Source of the DNA: JAUWKC01 sp035529895
GTDB taxonomy: Bacteria; Planctomycetota; Phycisphaerae; Sedimentisphaerales; Anaerobacaceae
Length of the DNA: 8,871 bases
Direction of reading: 5' to 3'
Assembly (NCBI GenBank): GCA_035529895.1
Contig: DATKVV010000093.1
Span: forward strand, 1-8,871
Position 1 is the stretch's first letter. Each line of letters begins with the position of its first letter. A program made the position numbers and the translations under genes. The notes below the pieces were generated by a model. It worked only from the letters and a program-made list of their open reading frames with translations, made no database searches and was not told the origin of the DNA. Shown piece by piece: positions 6,753-8,871 of the stretch.

Positions 6753-6872
6753 ATGAAAAATCACCCAGAGAAGACTCCGGGAGAAGTTCCGGCGAAAGAA
6801 GAAACTTACTGTAAACAGCTATTGAGCCGAATCAGGCCGAGAGTAAAAAGGGGGGCTCTGCTGCGTCTATAA
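6753..6872 (+). CDS. Possible 39-residue ORF after the prepilin
   Basis: ATG 6753 follows GAAGGGG at a good spacing (6 bases) and lies 46 bases after the prepilin stop, which is what a second cistron would look like. The peptide begins MKNHPEKTPGEVPAKEE, and its second half is basic (LLSRIRPRVKRGALLRL). I recognise no family, and the surrounding sequence is decaying, so a chance ORF or the start of a broken gene is as likely as a real small protein. Confidence 0.2.
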   Translation: MKNHPEKTPGEVPAKEETYCKQLLSRIRPRVKRGALLRL

Positions 6873-7060
6873 AGGCGGTTAGGAAGTGATTCGCAGAACC
6901 CCCATCGGAGGAGGAGAATGAGTGCTAATAGAACTACGTCTGTTTGCTCGATAAGTTCCGATAAGAGGGGGATTTTTTTAAAAAAGAAGTGGGGGTAGGT
7001 CAGCGTGCCGTCAAAGTCATAAACAACCGCAATAACATTGTGCTTAAACGCTTTGCTCAT
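6806..7060 (-). pseudogene. HAD-family phosphatase, 3'-truncated remnant
   Basis: The minus-strand ORF starts MSKAFKHNVIAVVYDFDGTLT. This is the N-terminus of a HAD-superfamily hydrolase, with motif I DFDGT: Asp15 would be the nucleophile and Asp17 the acid/base. Proteins with this opening normally run to some 200-300 residues. Here, after Thr21 (about position 6998), the frame continues for 63 unrelated, low-complexity residues (FFFKKIPLL...VVLLALILLLRW) to a stop at 6806, and motifs II-IV are absent. The start keeps a weak AGGCGG site 6 bases upstream and a good promoter. It is therefore a gene cut just after codon 21 and joined to other DNA, not an intact small protein. No transposon end was identified at the break. 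Confidence 0.65.
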
Positions 7061-7099
7061 ACTAAACCGCCTGTTTTGCTGATTGAGTTAACGACAGAG

Positions 7100-7129
7100 A
7101 TATTATGCGTGTTTTGGTCGGCCCGTCAA
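7100..7129 (-). promoter_or_regulatory. Promoter upstream of the HAD remnant
   Basis: On the minus strand TTGACG (7124-7129) and TAATAT (7100-7105) are 18 bases apart, about 40 bases before the HAD ATG at 7060. It appears intact although the gene it drives is broken. Confidence 0.45.
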
Positions 7130-7154
7130 ACGCGGCAACGTTTTTTTGCTTCCG

Positions 7155-7282
7155 AAATTGGGTTTGATACCTATGGCATAAATTGGGTTTGTCTTTCGGG
7201 GGTCTGAAGTCGTGGTTCATTTTCATAAGCCTTTGTGGGAACCAAGTTTGCGCTCATTTGAGTGTCCAGGAAATTGGGTTTG
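7155..7282. repeat. Three copies of AAATTGGGTTTG
   Basis: Identical 12-mers stand at 7155-7166, 7180-7191 and 7271-7282. Read on the minus strand they give CAAACCCAATTT and encode a recurring (K/R)QTQF or NKPNF. Planctomycete genomes carry many such intergenic elements that look like short ORFs (QTQF ... ANLVPTKAYENE ... QTQF). The spacing of about 25 and 90 bases suggests a composite, partly deleted dispersed repeat rather than a coding gene. Confidence 0.6.
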
Positions 7283-7297
7283 TTTTGCATAATTAGT

Positions 7298-7332
7298 TCG
7301 TATCTCGTATCTCGTATCTCGTATTTCGTATT
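7298..7332. repeat. Tandem heptamers TCGTATC/TCGTATT, five units
   Basis: Three perfect TCGTATC copies are followed by two TCGTATT copies with no gap. Three heptamers make 21 bases, so the array has no stop in frame and the minus strand reads as KYEIRDTRYEI, explaining a spurious ORF. It is a minisatellite-like element, not a CRISPR: units are far too short and there are no spacers. Confidence 0.85.
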
Positions 7333-7399
7333 TGGTTGGGGGGATGGGCAAGTTGTTTGGCGGAGGGGCCGGTTGCCGGGTTTGCCAGTTGCCGGTGGC

Positions 7400-7448
7400 T
7401 GGCATCTCGTATCTCGCATCTCGTATCTGGTATCTCGTATTGCGTATT
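7400..7448. repeat. Second heptamer array, seven degenerate units
   Basis: The units are TGGCATC, TCGTATC, TCGCATC, TCGTATC, TGGTATC, TCGTATT, GCGTATT. This is the same repeat as at 7298-7332, separated from it by 67 GC-rich bases that contain GTTGCCGG twice. The higher divergence here suggests an older array or one under slow decay. Confidence 0.8.
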
Positions 7449-7512
7449 TCACGGTTATTGAGCATTCGGCAACGATTATATTTGGCGTGTATCTGCTGAT
7501 ACAAAAACGTGC

Positions 7513-7556
7513 GGGGCGCCGGTAAATCCGCCTTCGGCGGGCAAGTCTGGCGCCCC
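7513..7556. repeat. Nested GC-rich inverted repeat
   Basis: Outer arms GGGGCGCC (7513-7520) and GGCGCCCC (7549-7556) enclose an inner hairpin CCGCC-TTC-GGCGG (7528-7540). Such a double dyad can extrude as a cruciform or fold as a long RNA hairpin. No T-run follows. It resembles REP-type intergenic elements, but no other copy of the whole unit is in the window. Confidence 0.6.
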
Positions 7557-7622
7557 CCGATGGAAAGGGGCAAGCTCCGGGCGGTTTACGTTTGCCCCCC
7601 CACAATCAGGTAGGGGCAAGCT

Positions 7623-7642
7623 GCTGGCCCCTAAGGGGCAGC
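7623..7642. repeat. Hairpin GCTG-g-CCCC-TAA-GGGG-CAGC
   Basis: An 8-bp stem with one bulged G and a 3-base loop. The phrase GGGGCAAGCT just before it (7613 onward) also occurs near 7566, so this and the nested repeat at 7513 seem to be parts of one GC-rich repetitive element. Confidence 0.5.
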
Positions 7643-7862
7643 CAAATACGCGGGGATTTTAACATAGTTTTAAGCAAAAGTCAACAAAAAAAAAGAACAA
7701 AAACAATTCACCAGAGAGGTTGCTATCGTGGGTACTGGTTACGGAGGACCCCGTACGGGGCTAACGGTATCTCTTTCATTATTCTCTCTTACCTCTGCTC
7801 AGCCAGCTGCGCTAAAAGAAAAGTAGAATGTCCGCTTTTCCGTCCTGATTGGCTAAATGATG
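7643..7862. other. Intergenic stretch, AT-rich then mixed, with a 12-bp palindrome
   Basis: No convincing gene. Bases 7661-7706 are A-rich, with a run of nine A. CCCCGTACGGGG at 7749-7760 is a perfect 12-bp palindrome. The plus-strand frame at 7719-7766 reads VAIVGTGYGGPRTGLT, similar to the NAD-binding start of UDP-glucose dehydrogenases (VAIVGTGYVGLVTG) but without a start or any continuation. On the minus strand a 25-codon ORF starts with an ATGA overlap at the stop of the interrupted gene (7866 to 7789); it may be the leftover start of a next cistron. Confidence 0.4.
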
Positions 7863-8733
7863 TCATTGCTGCTGGTATTTTTGAAAAATAGGTATAAGAA
7901 ACTTATAACCTGCTTTTAAATACTTATTGCAAATTATGTCTGCTTTTTGTTTTTTCTTTTTCAAATAAAGACTTTCCACAAGTTCAATAATTTTATCTTC
8001 GGGGAAATCGGGGTATTTTTGCTGATTTAGTAAATATACGTATATATTTGCTACACGTTCAGGTTCGTTTTTCACATGATTAAGTAAGTTTTCTACGAAG
8101 AAAGATAACTCCCAAGCTTCATTAACATGGTCAATGGTAAACTTTACCCATTCTTCTACTTCTTTATCTATGTAATCAATAAGCCCAAGCCATTCAGCTA
8201 TATTAATGATCATTTGTTGATAATTACTGTCAGTTGTATGTTTCTTCAATACGCCAAATAATACCCGCCAAAGATTTTTTACCTTATTACTTTTGCCATC
8301 TATATGCTCGTCATCTCTCAGAGTCCAAATATAATTAATAATCTCGCGCAGTTGACTAATATCTTCGCGGGAAATTAAATGTATCATTAAGCTTGTTTCT
8401 TGTAAGTCTTCTAATTCGAGCATATAGGCTAAGCTAATGCTCTGAACTAAATAATTATTTGTCCATTCGTCACCCATGTCAGTTTTTATTGCTATATCAT
8501 AATTGCCATTGTTCTTTAAAAGTTGATACAAATCCGTGTATAATGTATGAATATTTAAGTAGCCAACAAATGATGCTTTCCACATATTAGGATTATCTTT
8601 CGGAAAAAGTTGTGAAATGTTCTGTTCGGTCCAAACCTTATCCAAATACATCATCTGGGGTAAATATCTTCCATAAGTGACATATAAACACCAATCATCT
8701 ACTTTTCCCAATCCTTTTTCAAAAACACCCTTA
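7863..8733 (-). pseudogene. C-terminal piece of a large helical protein, cut by an IS5 element
   Basis: About 289 residues in frame to TGA at 7863-7865, with no start of its own. The open frame continues to 8870, but from 8734 on that sequence belongs to the insertion element. The piece is visibly AT-rich, about a third G+C by eye against well over half in the genes to the left, and so looks acquired. It begins KGVFEKGLGKVDDWCLYVTYG, then VWTEQNISQLF, MWKASFVGYL (about 45 residues in), a run of amphipathic helices with Trp and Leu, and ends KKKKQKADIICNKYLKAGYKFLIPIF. This looks like a superhelical repeat C-terminus. From memory, similar tails occur on very large bacterial ATPases, including STAND-type defence proteins, but no ATPase part is in the window, so that is a hypothesis. 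No transmembrane segment or catalytic motif is seen. Confidence 0.6.
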
Positions 8734-8770
8734 GAGCCTATCCTAATAACCCTTGAATGGCCGATATAAT

Positions 8771-8790
8771 CAAAGGCGATGATGCCTTTG
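8771..8790 (+). promoter_or_regulatory. Hairpin in the transposase leader
   Basis: CAAAGGC-GATGAT-GCCTTTG is a perfect 7-bp stem with a 6-base loop. It ends 13 bases before the transposase ATG and just before its AAGGA site (8791-8796 region), so it may limit translation, especially from transcripts entering from outside. Confidence 0.5.
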
Positions 8791-8803
8791 AAAGGATTCA
8801 GGG

Positions 8804-8871
8804 ATGAAAAAACGGAAAGCAAAGAATAGATACAGGATTTCAGACGAATTATGGGAAAAGATCGAGCCATT
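8804..8871 (+). CDS. IS5-family transposase, N-terminus only
   Basis: The reading frame from ATG 8804 runs off the window end after 22 complete codons: MKKRKAKN, then RYRISDELWEKIEP. The phrase R-x-x-I-S-D-E-L-W-E-x-I-x-P is the usual opening of IS5-family (IS4/IS5 DDE) transposases, normally followed by a Leu-Leu-Pro stretch. An AAGGA site lies 7 bases upstream of the ATG. The catalytic DDE residues would be beyond the window, so intactness is unknown. It is transcribed opposite to the gene it interrupts. Confidence 0.8.
   Translation, partial: MKKRKAKNRYRISDELWEKIEP

Larger units (their letters stand above)
8734..8871 (+). mobile_element. Left end of an IS5-family insertion sequence
   Basis: The transposase start at 8804 places an IS end a short way upstream. 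The likely tip is GAGCCTATCCT at 8734, preceded by TTA (8731-8733), which fits the T-N-A target duplication of the IS1031 group of the IS5 family. Base composition and the protein sequence of the host gene change here. A perfect TATAAT at 8765-8770 could be the -10 of the transposase promoter, though the -35 is poor. The right end is outside the window, so the exact tip is inferred. Confidence 0.65.

Noticed and set aside
7298..7448. CRISPR array
   Set aside because: Units are 7 bases, contiguous and without spacers.
7171..7605. 144-codon minus-strand ORF with YEIRDTRYE and QTQF segments
   Set aside because: It is built from heptamer and 12-mer repeats that stay open by arithmetic; there is no ribosome site or domain.
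8734..8870. First 46 codons of the long minus-strand ORF at the right end as the true N-terminus of that protein
   Set aside because: The opposite strand encodes the start of an IS5 transposase; these codons are antisense IS sequence, so the start at 8870 is accidental.

Overview
The window looks like an accessory stretch of a planctomycete chromosome, most likely class Phycisphaerae. The evidence is a prepilin-type protein with a long C-terminal H...GLFGDW tail, a secreted protein ending in a degenerate dockerin, a secreted ThuA-domain protein, short LSGC lipoproteins, and ATACGAG-type heptamer repeats that translate as YEIRDTRYE. Taxonomy is inferred from remembered family patterns only.

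Layout, left to right. Bases 1-129 are the C-terminal end of a DDE transposase (IS1-like group). A sigma70-like promoter then leads to a lipoprotein alpha/beta hydrolase (371-1222, +), which converges on a ThuA-domain protein (1256-2272, -). Further minus-strand genes follow: a small zinc-ribbon membrane protein (2460-2771), a small coiled-coil lipoprotein (3220-3600) and a 535-residue secreted protein with four copies of a WFSTE...GDLLS...GLDA repeat plus a dockerin-like tail (3751-5358). From 5359 the region is divergent: a strong promoter for the repeat protein faces left, and a second good promoter, with a perfect 12-bp palindrome at its start site and a leader hairpin, drives a prepilin-like protein (5909-6706, +).

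From about 6700 the sequence is a degraded junk and repeat zone. It holds a HAD phosphatase gene that keeps its promoter and first ~21 codons but nothing recognisable after DFDGTLT, three copies of AAATTGGGTTTG, two arrays of degenerate 7-mers, and GC-rich hairpins. Past 7863 the base composition falls sharply to AT-rich: a ~289-residue C-terminal piece of a larger, foreign-looking alpha-helical protein is cut at 8733 by an IS5-family element, whose transposase starts at 8804 and runs out of the window.

The intact genes do not form a pathway. They are mostly single-gene units for exported proteins (lipoprotein hydrolase, ThuA protein, helical lipoprotein, dockerin protein, pseudopilin), three with their own recognisable promoter, and both window ends lie in transposable elements. 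The most promising unknowns are the four-repeat dockerin protein, the palindrome/hairpin control region of the prepilin, and the interrupted AT-rich gene.
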